NCBI RefSeq assembly: GCF_028372415.1
Contig: NC_092876.1
Coordinates: forward strand, 220,273,528-220,337,527
DNA from: Notamacropus eugenii
Taxonomy: Eukaryota; Chordata; Mammalia; Diprotodontia; Macropodidae
DNA length: 64,000 nucleotides
Reading direction: 5' to 3'
In this document: positions 55,160 to 64,000 of the stretch, one piece after another
Numbering within the stretch: position 1 is the first letter of the stretch
Layout of the letters: each line of letters begins with the position of its first letter
The notes under the pieces: generated by a model
What the model saw: only the letters and a program-made list of their open reading frames with translations
Databases searched by the model: none
Told to the model about the DNA's origin: nothing
Position numbers and translations under genes: made by a program

Positions 55160-56131
55160 AGAGAATCATGAAAAGGTGAACAGCAAAGAGAAGTTATAAG
55201 GGACTTACTAAAGTTGAACTGTTTACATTCCTACATGGAAAGACAATATTTGTAACTCTTGAAATTTTTCAGTATCTGGGTAGTGGGTGGGATTACACAC
55301 ACACACACACACACAGCACAGAGTGAATTGAATAGGATGGGATCATATCTTTAAAAAATGAAATTAAGCGGTGAGAGAGAAATATATTGGGAGGAGAAAG
55401 GGAGAAATGGAATGGGGCAAATTATCTCTCATAAAACAGGCAAGCATAAGACATTTTAGTGGAGGGAAAAAGAGGGGAGGTGAGAGAAAAACATGAAGTT
55501 TACTGTCATCACATTCCACTAAAGGAAGGAATAAAATGCACACTCATTTTGGTATGAAAACCTATCTTACAATACAGGAAAGTGGGGGATAAGGGGTTAA
55601 GCAGGGCAGGGGGGATGATGGAAGGGAGGGCAATGGGAGGAGGGAGGAATTTGAAGTCAACACTTGGGGAGGGACAGAATCCAAAGAGAGAATAGAAGCA
55701 ATGGGGGGCAGGATAGGATGGAGGGAAATGTAGTTAGTCTCACATAACACAACTATTATGGAAGTCATTTGCAAAACTACAGATATGGCCTATATTGAAT
55801 TGCTTGCCTTCCAAAGGGAATGGGTGGGGATGGAGGGATGAAGAGAAGTTGGAACTCAAAGTTTTAGGAACAACTGTTGAGTATTGTTCTTGCATACAAC
55901 TAGGAAATAAGAAATACAGGCAATGGGGTATAGAAAGTTACCTGGCCCTGCAGGACAAAAGAGAAGATGGGGACAAGGGAAGGGAGGGATGATAGAAGAG
56001 AGGGCAGATTGGTGATAGGGGCAATTAGAATGCTCGGTGTTCTGGGGTGGGGGGAGGGGACAAATGGGGAGAAAATTTGGAACCCAAAATTTTGTGAAAA
56101 TGAATGTTAAAAGTTAAATAAATTAATTTTA
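55160..56131 (+). mobile_element. Half-L1 3' UTR
   Basis: About 970 bp: (AC)n at 55291-55314, purine-rich G-runs at 55590-55720 and 56040-56060, and an end 'aaaattttgtgaaaatgaat' then 'taaataaattaattttaaa'. The G-rich tract near the end is a common trait of L1 3' UTRs. Confidence 0.75.
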
Positions 56132-56148
56132 AAAAAATTGTTCTACAG

Positions 56149-56685
56149 CCTATGTTTCCTTTTTACCCTAGTTTCTTCTTTCACAATCCTTATTCATTTG
56201 TATTCCTCTGGTTTATTGGGGCATGTGAATATTTTTTATTTGGTTATTAACAGTTTGCCTCTCTATCTTTGAAAACTAGTTTTTCATGTCTATTTACCAA
56301 CATGCTATGACAAGAAATATATACTATTGTCTGGTAAATCATAGACATAGAGATATGTGTCAATTCTTCATTGGATGAGACCTTTGTCTGACATACTTTT
56401 TGCAAATATATTCCACTCTGTTTCTTTTCTCTTAATTTTCTATATCTTTCCTTTTTGTTTTTAATCTGATCTCCATATCATGACACGTTTCCATAAGCAA
56501 TTCTGGATTCTGAGAAGCAACTTAAAATGACAATACTTTAGTAGTTTTCCTGTTGGTAACTTTTTTAGATTTATGAGTTGGTATTAACCACATGAGTTTG
56601 GCATCCTTTATTTAACATCTTCAATGCTTTTCCTCATTGGCAGCACCTCAGAGAGTCATCTTCTTATCTTTTAGCTGTGACTACC
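56149..56685. other. No recognised feature
   Basis: Right flank of the half-L1; 56330-56480 ('ttcttcattggatgagacct', 'ttgtctgacatac') is loosely L1-antisense-like but not callable. Confidence 0.4.
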
Positions 56686-56689
56686 CAGG

Positions 56690-56755
56690 GGGAATGTAAA
56701 GTACCCAGCATAGTGCCTTGTACGTAGTAAGTGCTTAGTAAATGTTTGTTTAAAT
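56690..56755 (+). mobile_element. L2 3' end fragment
   Basis: 'agtacccagcatagtgcctt' and 'agtaagtgcttagtaaatgt' are the L2 terminus. Confidence 0.75.
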
Positions 56756-56811
56756 AAAGTAAATGGTGGCTTCTTCATTCTATGCGATCTGAATGCTATA
56801 TAACTCAACTA

Positions 56812-56995
56812 CATGGTGCAATGGAATGGGAGCTGGACTTAGAGTCAAAGCATCTGGATTCCAATCCTCCCTGTCACTCACTAATTGTGTAATTTTGGGC
56901 CAGTCACTTCTCCTCTCTCAGTTTCAGGTTCCTGAATTGCAAAGGGAAGGAGTTGGCCTTTGAGGTCCCTTTAAGCACTAAATTTGTGAACCTAT
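56812..56995 (+). mobile_element. MIR/Ther-like SINE
   Basis: 'tggtgcaatggaatgggagc', 'aattgtgtaattttgggcca' and 'ggcctttgaggtccctttaa' follow head, CORE and tail. Confidence 0.75.
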
Positions 56996-57320
56996 TATCA
57001 TGTTGTATATTTCTTTGATATAAATTGTGTGTATTTTTATAGAGATTTTGAAATATAAAGGGTCAATTTAGCATGAGGATGACTTTAATAGTTTCAGTCT
57101 AATCATCCTTTAGGTGCTATTAACAAGAAAGCATATCAGTGATGTTATCATTTAATTAGATATAATCACTATGTCCTACTTTTTCCTTTCACCCGTGAAG
57201 AAGATGGAGCCAACAGGGCACATTTTCAGAAGTCTCTCTTGCCCATGAAGGATCACATTCCACTGAGAAGCATTCAAAGCCTCTCACAATTGGATACAAC
57301 ACTACGCCTCTGACCTCAAT
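56996..57320. other. No recognised feature
   Basis: Nothing identified. Confidence 0.5.
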
Positions 57321-57324
57321 GAAT

Positions 57325-57705
57325 ATCCTTGCTCCCCATGAACTTCGTGCTCATTTACCCACCTCATGTCATGCTCAGGATTCTTGTTCAGTTCCTACCC
57401 ATTATTTACAACCCAATTCAAGTGCCACCCTCTCCATGAAATATTTTCTGATTCTTTCCTTACTCATATCCTCATCCCTTAGGAACAATTTTCTCCTTTG
57501 TACATTACAAAGAACTTTATTTTGACATTCTCCAATACACTGATCACATAATAATTATTATTAAAGTTAACTTTGTTCCATAATCTCATTGTTCAACTAT
57601 AAACACCTTGAAGGCAAGACAATGTCTTAATTAAACTTTGTATCTCTTCCAGGTCCCAGGACAATGTTCTCTGTACAGTACTTAATTAATGTTTGAACAA
57701 ATGAA
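57325..57705 (+). mobile_element. L2 3' end
   Basis: 'caattcaagtgccaccctct', 'ccttgaaggcaagacaatgt' and 'agtacttaattaatgtttga' follow L2 in order. Confidence 0.75.
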
Positions 57706-58024
57706 TGCATTTTAATGATCATAGGAGAACACCAGTATTTAACTTCCTAATCTTATGACATTTAAAAAATGTTATCAAATGTCAGAATTTTTGCCTATAG
57801 CTAAGCAGAAATCCCCTATGACACCCACTCTGTCATATCTTATGACTAATGCAATGAGGATTTTTAGGTGCCTATAACCCTATTTTGTCATCATTAATGT
57901 TTGTCATGGTAAGGGCATATATACTGATGTTGGTGATAGAGAGCTTTTTCTCTTAAGTATGTAGTTATTAATTGTTCATGGCAAGTCTGACAGCTTTGGA
58001 AACAGTACTTTCAGACCATGCATC
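57706..58024. other. No recognised feature
   Basis: Nothing identified. Confidence 0.5.
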
Positions 58025-58325
58025 CCTGTTGTGTTCCTCCTTCGCTGCCAAAGAAGACCATGCCATCAGAGGAATGATGACATGACTTGCAAGGCTTTGC
58101 AGGTCACCAGCCTCACCTCTCCTCCAGAGCCATCTGAATTCAGTGATCAGATATTCCTCAGGATGACTGGAGATGATCCAGGATACACTGGGAGACCTTG
58201 GCTCCTTTAGGCCAAGGTCTTTGCAGGTACTCACTTAGGGTGAGGTAATGCCCATTCATTGAATAGTCCAGTTTAAGAAGTAGCCAGGGGATGGCCCCTT
58301 TAATGAGGCCAAGAAAAAGAAACAC
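58025..58325 (-). mobile_element. Marsupial dispersed repeat, second copy, antisense
   Basis: Reverse complement of the series at 33835-34133: here 'ttcgctgccaaagaagacca', 'atgacttgcaaggctttgca', 'cctctcctccagagccatct' and 'gtaatgcccattcattgaat'. Same family in the opposite orientation. Confidence 0.75.
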
Positions 58326-59385
58326 ATCAGGCTGGGAGGGAAACAGCAATAGTTACTATGCATCCAGAGATCTGAGGAAGGCAGTATTTTTCAAGAGAAA
58401 TGACAGCTGGCTTCTAAATGTGGTCATGTCGACCTCTGATCAAGACAGCTCACTTGCAACTGATAATATTCTTCTGGGTTAGAGACTCACCCATTGAAAG
58501 CTACATAAAAAAAGAACTCTGTCAGATTAAAGGTGACTCTCTAAATGTATTTGGCATAAACCAGTGGGGTAACCAGTTTTACATACACAATTCTCTTAAT
58601 CAGTGTTCTATGAGTCATGCATACAAATTATAAGGCTAAGTGTGTTGTGTGTATGTGTATGTGTGTGTGTTTTCTAGCTACATAATAGGAAAGATTTTTT
58701 TTTAATTTTCATTGTGCAAAAAAAAAAAAAGTAGATCTAGCACAAAGAGAAAAATAAGAATTTATCTAAGCTAATGTAATAATCCAGGACTTCTTAACAG
58801 AAAATAAATCCTCCTACCTCCTTCCCCTCATTTTGAGGGTATATTTCACTTCTAGATTCTTATGAGTCATGGTGTACCTTCATCTCCTATTCTTGTAGAT
58901 TTATAGCTCCTATCTTTATGATTAGCTTTCATTAAATCTATAAATTAAATGCCTCTATCACCCATTTTCTGATATTTTTAGCATTCTTGAACTAAAATCA
59001 CATTGCCAAAAACTTTTGTCTTTTCACAAAGGGATGGATAAAAATAAGACAAAAACATTTTTTGAAGAAATGTTATGCTTCAATCTTATAGATTTTCTTT
59101 ATGAATGATTTTCTTTGCGAATGTTAATTAAGGAGTATTTTTTACAATACGAGATGGAGATTGTTAAATATTGAAGAATAAATGTGACATATTAATTTGT
59201 CCTGTGGAACAAAAATATTTAGACAACCCTCCCCTTATCTTAGTGAATTCTGTCTTAGGTACCTTAAGGATTTTAAGCCACTTATGAGAAATCGAAGAAC
59301 CACATAGTTGGACACTGGCAAAAGGTCAATGTGGTTTCTACTATGGGTGTCTATAGCACTGTTGCACTCCAATTTAAAAGCTAGG
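58326..59385. other. Unrecognised, with a TG repeat and A/T runs
   Basis: 58637-58672 is a TG-rich microsatellite and 58717-58730 an A-run. The rest, including frames of 60-70 codons, is unassigned. Confidence 0.5.
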
Positions 59386-59387
59386 GA

Positions 59388-59575
59388 GCAGTATGGTGGA
59401 ATGGAAACAGTACTGGATTCAAAATTAGAGAACTTGGGTTCAAATCCTGACTTTTCTACTTCCTTCTTTGTGATCTTGGAGAAGTTACTTCAACTCTCTG
59501 GGCCTCAGTTTGCTCATATGTCAAATGACAAGGTTGGACTAGATGGCATCTCAGGCTCTTTCTACTTTTTTCTTT
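59388..59575 (+). mobile_element. MIR/Ther-like SINE
   Basis: 'gtatggtggaatggaaacag', 'cttgggttcaaatcctgact', 'gcctcagtttgctcatatgt' and 'ggttggactagatggcatct' give a full element. Confidence 0.85.
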
Positions 59576-60490
59576 CCCTAATTATCTCCATTTCATAGTG
59601 GAGACAGGCCGAAGCAGGAAATAGGAGTGGGGAGGGAGTGTCTGTTTTGTCTTAATCAAGTCAGAGATTGTCATCAGAGTACAGCGAACATGGGTTATGC
59701 ACAAAACAATTTTATTTACTGAGATTTCATGGGTAGCTGCATTGGGGAAAAACACATTAATTATCATTCAAGTGGAAATGCCCCCCATGGATATACCATT
59801 TAATTAACAGATAGGCCAGTATTGGAAATGAATAATTTGAGGCAAAGCAGAGAGAAGTGGAAAAGATAAACCCTTAGATGGTTTAGAGAGAAGATAATTT
59901 ATCTGTGGGCAGACATGATTTATGTACACATGTACCAAATAAGATAAATCCATATATCTTGTTATTTGGTGTCAATTTTGTGCATTATTCCAATAAAGGG
60001 ACAAAAAATGGGAGTTCTTCAGAAACATTCTCTTTGTCCCTATTAGTAGTCCTCTTTTGAGTATAGGGGGCACTTAGAAGGAGCCCCAAATCCATCAGAC
60101 TCACGGAAATCACACCCCAGTGAATTCAAGCTCTGAGAAAGGAAGATGAGAGAAAGAAAACACTTCATATAGCAGAGTTCTTCTGTCTCAGAAAACCCTT
60201 GAAATCTGTAGCAGTGCCAAGATTAAAAATAGAAGTGATGTGCCAGTGGTGAATTGATCATTCAGCTAAATGTGCTCATTCAGTTTGGGCTCATTTTAAG
60301 AAGCGTACCCTTTCTTGCTGCTGTTGAAGCAAAATGCCTTTCCATTGTGGCTTTCCTTATCCTGAGGCCAGCAAGTGATTTTCTTAAAACAATAGAGTAA
60401 AATGATCAAAAGAAGGCCAAATTTTCCGAAGATATGGAGGAAGGGGGGGAATAATAAAAAACAATCTGAAATGAAGTCACATAACATCAA
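59576..60490. other. No recognised feature
   Basis: About 0.9 kb, nothing identified. Confidence 0.45.
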
Positions 60491-60491
60491 T

Positions 60492-60600
60492 TATTCAACA
60501 AACATTTCTTAAGCTCCCCTCTCCAAGACACTATGCTAGGAACTGGGGGATATGTAGACAAAAGAAAATACCCTGACCTCCAAGAGTTCACATTCTACCA
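60492..60600 (-). mobile_element. L2 3' end, antisense
   Basis: 'tcaacaaacatttcttaagc', 'gacactatgctaggaactgg' and 'ctccaagagttcacattcta' are reversed L2. 60900-60970 may be a further piece. Confidence 0.7.
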
Positions 60601-60822
60601 TGAGAAAATATGGACACATTTAAGTATATTCAACATCCAGGTAGCATCACGCACAGGTGGGTTTGGTAGTGGGGAGGGGAGGGTCCCCACTCCAAGCCTC
60701 CCAATCAGTAGTTGTAGATATCACACCAATGTGTAGTATCACAAGGTTGTTCTTCAGGGAAATACCCGAAGGGAGGGGAGGGGAGAGTGTGGATATGACA
60801 TGTATATGAAACCTGCATATAC

Positions 60823-60842
60823 ATACATATATATATATATGA
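60823..60842 (+). repeat. (TA)n short microsatellite
   Basis: Ten-unit TA run flanked by ATAC units. Confidence 0.85.
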
Positions 60843-60988
60843 AACAAAAGGTAATGGAGGCAGGGCATTAGCAATCAGAAAGAATGAGAAAAAGACTCTT
60901 GGAGATTATTTTTGATCTGGGCTTTGAAGGAAACTTGCTATTCTAAGGTACAGAGGGAGGTGAGAAGGGATACTTTTCCTCTTAAGGC

Positions 60989-61130
60989 AGAAGTTCTTAA
61001 CCTGGGATCAACAGACTCCCAAGGGAATCCAGAATTTGAATAGAAGAAAATTTATTTCACTATAATTAGTTTCCTTTGTAGTTCTATAAGTTTGACTGTA
61101 TTTAAAAGGTTATCTTACTTCTCGGTCAGA
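60989..61130. mobile_element. Possible hAT-type relic
   Basis: 'gttcttaacctgggatcaac' with 'gactcccaagggaatccag' resembles the terminus of an old mammalian DNA element. The far end is not visible. Confidence 0.4.
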
Positions 61131-61470
61131 TGAACAACAATATGGAGGACAAGATATTTTCTTTGATTCCTATGACCTCTTGAACCTCTTCAAAACAGAA
61201 AATATGAATGAAAGACAAAGCACTTTTAGCTGTCTCCATGGTATAGGACACTCAGAATTCAAAAGAAAATTAAGAACACCAAAACCTCAAACCCATGAAC
61301 GTATACTCACTGACCCAGAGCTCATTCAACAACCTTCCCATGCCTCTTACACTAACAAGGATGCTCTAGAAGACTCAACAAACTGACATGGGCTTACTAC
61401 AAAATGCACAACCACTTCATTGTCTCCCCTCCCTTTGTCCAATGGCCTGGGGACTCTGGCTCTAGGATGC
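61131..61470. other. No recognised feature
   Basis: A 68-codon open frame at 61180-61386 is without motif. Confidence 0.45.
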
Positions 61471-61905
61471 CTAAGTTGCCCTAGCTATGACAGATAGTGT
61501 AGTATGTATTTTAGCTTATTATTACAGAAGATCTTAATGAGAAGATCTTTCCCATCCATTAATAAATAGGTCTATGTGACCTGCTTGAGTCACATGGAAG
61601 CCTGAGTTACATGAGTCTGTGGTGGTAGGAACTTGCCAAATGGGTGGAGCAGAGCTGAGAGGAAGTTAGTCAGACTAGTCAGAACTGAGGGAGAGAGAGA
61701 AAGCAGGCAGCTGGCTAGAGTATTTGTTTGTGTGAAGGTCCAAGCAGGGGGAAGGCTTAGGGATGGTGTTGCTCTCTGCATTGTTATTGTGTATAGATTT
61801 CTTTCTTACTATGAAGGATTTGGCTTTCTGGTGTCTGAATAAATGTTTTGGTTCTGTCTTCCATGTGGAGAGTCTCTTGTATTTTGTGATTCAGAATTAT
61901 ACTGC
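61471..61905 (+). mobile_element. ERVL/MaLR-like LTR
   Basis: 'gaagcctgagttacatgagt', 'gaacttgccaaatgggtgga', 'gtctgaataaatgttttggt' (poly(A) signal AATAAA near 61838) and 'gtctcttgtattttgtgatt' are in the order of a mammalian class III LTR. Exact ends are not found and no internal genes follow. Confidence 0.55.
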
Positions 61906-62390
61906 CATATTCATGGTTGCGATAGGCCCTATGAACATCTTATTGACACTACAGGGACACAATCCTATAATCTTAGGACTGTCAACCTCTGAACTACTGC
62001 TGCCATGGTAGATAACCCTCTAGCTCAATATTACAAAGCTCTGAACCTCTGCCATAGTGAATAACTTCATAACAACAGTTATCTCTTAGAATTGCCAGTG
62101 CTGAGAAGGAGAGCAAAGGAACTGAGGGAGCAGGATAGGTCACCAGGACAGGATACCATATGTAAGGGGCAGGGGATTGTACCACACTCTTCTAGCTGGA
62201 GGAAAAGAGCATAGTATTCAACTAGAGGCAGTTCTGGCCACCTAAAAGTCACTTAGGGCAGAGTCCTAGGCTGATCAAACTTGAATTGCCCAGCATGGGA
62301 GTAGGCTGAGACACTGAGATATAGCACCCAAAGAAATCATCATAGGGGGGTCAGAAAGTAACTAGAGGAAAAATAGAGGGGGAAAAACTG
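61906..62390. other. Possible 5' region of the L1-lineage element that follows
   Basis: No clear family. Its position before the ORF1 remnant suggests an L1 5' UTR, which is inference. Confidence 0.35.
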
Positions 62391-63640
62391 AAATTGAAGA
62401 TTTCAGGAAGAAGAAAACTCAAAAATCTTAAATATTAACAGATAAATTAACAGGGAAAATATTAACAGCAAGGAAATATGACCTCTAGACCTAGAAAATG
62501 AGTTCAGGTATCTATGAATAAGTAGGGCAGCTAGGCGGTGCAGTGGATAGATTGGTATTGGAGTCAGGAGGATTGGAGTTCAATCCAGCCTCAGACACTT
62601 ACTAGCTATAAGACTCTGGGCAAGTCACTTAACCCTGTTTGCCTGAGTTCCTCCATCTGTAAAATAAGCTGGAGAAAGAAATGGTGAACCATTCCAGTAC
62701 TTTTGCCAAGAAAATACCAAATGGGGTCACAGACTGTTGGATGTGACTAAAACAACTCATCAACAACAACACTTACGAATAAATACTGCAAAACAGAGGG
62801 GAAATGATCTAACACTTGATGAGACAGAAGATGCTATAGAATGTGAGAACATGGAATGACAAAACAATGCTCCTGAAAGGCTCAAAACAGCAATGAGAAT
62901 TGTCAGAACAGAATTTATGGCCTGCACATAAAAAAATAATGGACATAACAGAAAAACTAGACTCTTCCAAGGCAAGTGTGTCACCAAAGTAATAAAAGAA
63001 AGAACACTAGATTGGGAATGCAAATATATAGCAGTGAAGAACAATTAAGAAGAAGAAATGTGAAAAAAATAATATTAAAAGAAAATATACTCTCTATCCA
63101 AGCAAAACATGCCAATCTCAAGGCAGGTTGAATAAAGACAAACTAAGGATCATAGGCCTCCCATAAGAAAATGACAGGACAGAAAAACTTATCATCATGT
63201 AGGAAATAACAGAAGAGACCCACCCCAAATTCCTGAACATAGAAAATGAAATACTAATTGAAACAATCCATAGATAGCTTCCAGGAAAAAAGCAAACAAG
63301 GTTCCAAACTCCAAGAAATGTAGTGGTGAAATTTAACAATTCACTTCAGAAAAAAAACAAATTCTGTAGGTGATCAGGAGAGCCTTTCAAATACAAAAGA
63401 GAGAAAATAGATTTAACACAAGACAATTCTGCATCCACCAAAAAACAAAGCATGGAATGGAATAAAGTGTTCCAAAGAGCAACGGAGCTTAAAATGTAAT
63501 TCAGGAAAAATAAACAGCAAATCTAAGCTTAATCATAAATGAAGAAAAGATGTACATTCTACAATAAAGAGGCATTTGAAAATTTTTTAGGAAGAAGATC
63601 AGAACTGAGATGATTATTCACTTATTGAATACTCTAGACA
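62391..63640 (+). mobile_element. Decayed L1-lineage ORF1 (possibly HAL1), split by a SINE
   Basis: With frameshifts, L-R-I-I-G-L-P near 63146, V-V-K-F-N-N-S at about 63327, and T-Q-D-N-S-A-S-T then M-E-W-N-K-V-F-Q-R-A-T-E-L-K at 63418-63493 are the RRM and C-terminal domains of ORF1p. It is older and more mutated than the copy at 53.4-54.6 kb. ORF2 is not seen before the window ends. Confidence 0.65.
62525..62770 (+). mobile_element. Mar-1 SINE, full length
   Basis: Head 'gggcagctaggcggtgcagt', CORE 'gggcaagtcacttaaccctg', then 'ggagaaagaaatggtgaacc' and the BovB-like end 'atgtgactaaaacaactcat' with CAACAACAAC. Flanks 'ctatgaataagta' and 'cttacgaataaata' look like a target duplication with a few changes. 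Confidence 0.9.
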
Positions 63641-64000
63641 AAAGAAATCTAGGAGGAGTGAATAAATGCAGCAGCCAAAGACAGCAGTAACAACAGAAGT
63701 ATAGTAAATAGAACAGTAAAAGACTTTTCTAAATGTACACAAGAAGACAGGGAAGAGGCAGAAGTAGAGGTGACAATAAAGACAGGGGCATGGAGCACTA
63801 TGGAAATAACTTTATGATATTCTGCCTATAGAAGAATCAAATTTTTGTTGTGTTTTGTGGGACTATCACTACAACATGGGAGGGGACATGAAAATGGGGA
63901 TAGTGAGCAGAGGGATAAAGAAGAATGTGTGATGTGTCAAGGTCAAATGAAAGGCTAGCAGTGAGGATAAGGCAATCCTTATGGTCTCAGAAAATAAAGA
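63641..64000. other. Purine-rich sequence after ORF1 remnant
   Basis: Probably the 3' continuation of the L1-lineage element; no separate feature seen. Confidence 0.4.

Larger units (their letters stand above)
52849..56148 (+). mobile_element. Full-length half-L1 (HAL1-type) retrotransposon
   Basis: A complete insertion bounded by a 17-bp direct repeat, aaaaaattgttctacag, at 52849-52865 and 56132-56148 (the last g may belong to the element). It has a 5' UTR opening 'gaggagccaagatggcgg', an ORF1, and then a 3' UTR with an (AC)n run at 55291-55314 and a 3' end near 56131, with no trace of ORF2 (endonuclease and reverse transcriptase) between. L1-derived elements carrying only ORF1 are known in mammals as HAL1; they depend on enzymes from full L1s. 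ORF1 is interrupted by a 506-bp antisense insertion. Without the insert and one repeat copy the element is about 2.8 kb. This is the youngest-looking large insertion in the window. Confidence 0.85.

Overview
This is AT-rich vertebrate nuclear DNA, almost certainly marsupial. I find no cellular protein-coding exon, no functional RNA gene and nothing bacterial or phage-like. The reasons for calling it marsupial are its repeats: CORE-SINEs whose tail reads 'atggggtcac...gactgaacaacaac' (the BovB/RTE-tailed Mar-1 type), tRNA-headed SINEs starting 'ggcagctaggtggcacag', many L2 and MIR/Ther-1 relics, and L1-lineage elements beginning 'gaggagccaagatggcgg'. Short SINEs ending in poly(A) right after the tRNA-related half suggest an Australian rather than a didelphid marsupial; that is recollection of repeat families, not a database result. 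The species is not resolved.

Layout. 0-5 kb: an SRP (7SL) RNA pseudogene, a long decayed L2 coding piece split by another element, and L1 3' scraps. 5-24 kb: SINEs, L2 and MIR relics, microsatellites growing from SINE tails, an antisense LINE C-terminal domain with a zinc-finger-like end (12.5-13.1 kb), and an inverted repeat (22.76-23.07 kb). 24.2-27.65 kb: a dead L1 with reverse transcriptase remnants, split by an antisense L1 tail and a small hAT-like element. 28.0-28.97 kb: a retroviral-type LTR followed by three 32-bp tandem units. 31-44 kb: dense SINEs, several nested, and a hAT-type miniature element with an 8-bp target duplication. 46.4-47.5 kb: a second LTR. 47.6-51.7 kb: an old L1. 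52.85-56.15 kb: the best preserved element, a full-length half-L1 (ORF1 but no ORF2) with its own target-site duplication, its ORF1 cut by an antisense tail of the same broad family, which has its own 16-bp duplication. 57-64 kb: L2, an RTE-like repeat, an ERVL-like LTR, a complete Mar-1 SINE and a decayed L1-lineage ORF1.

The sequences do not work together as a pathway. The window reads as a layered record of insertion: old L2/MIR/CR1 first, then L1, hAT and LTR elements, then marsupial SINEs and the half-L1 insertions. I see no convincing undescribed system. The points most worth checking are the interrupted half-L1 and the hairpin it makes, the SRP RNA pseudogene, the triplicated segment after the 28.8-kb LTR, and the 22.8-kb inverted repeat.
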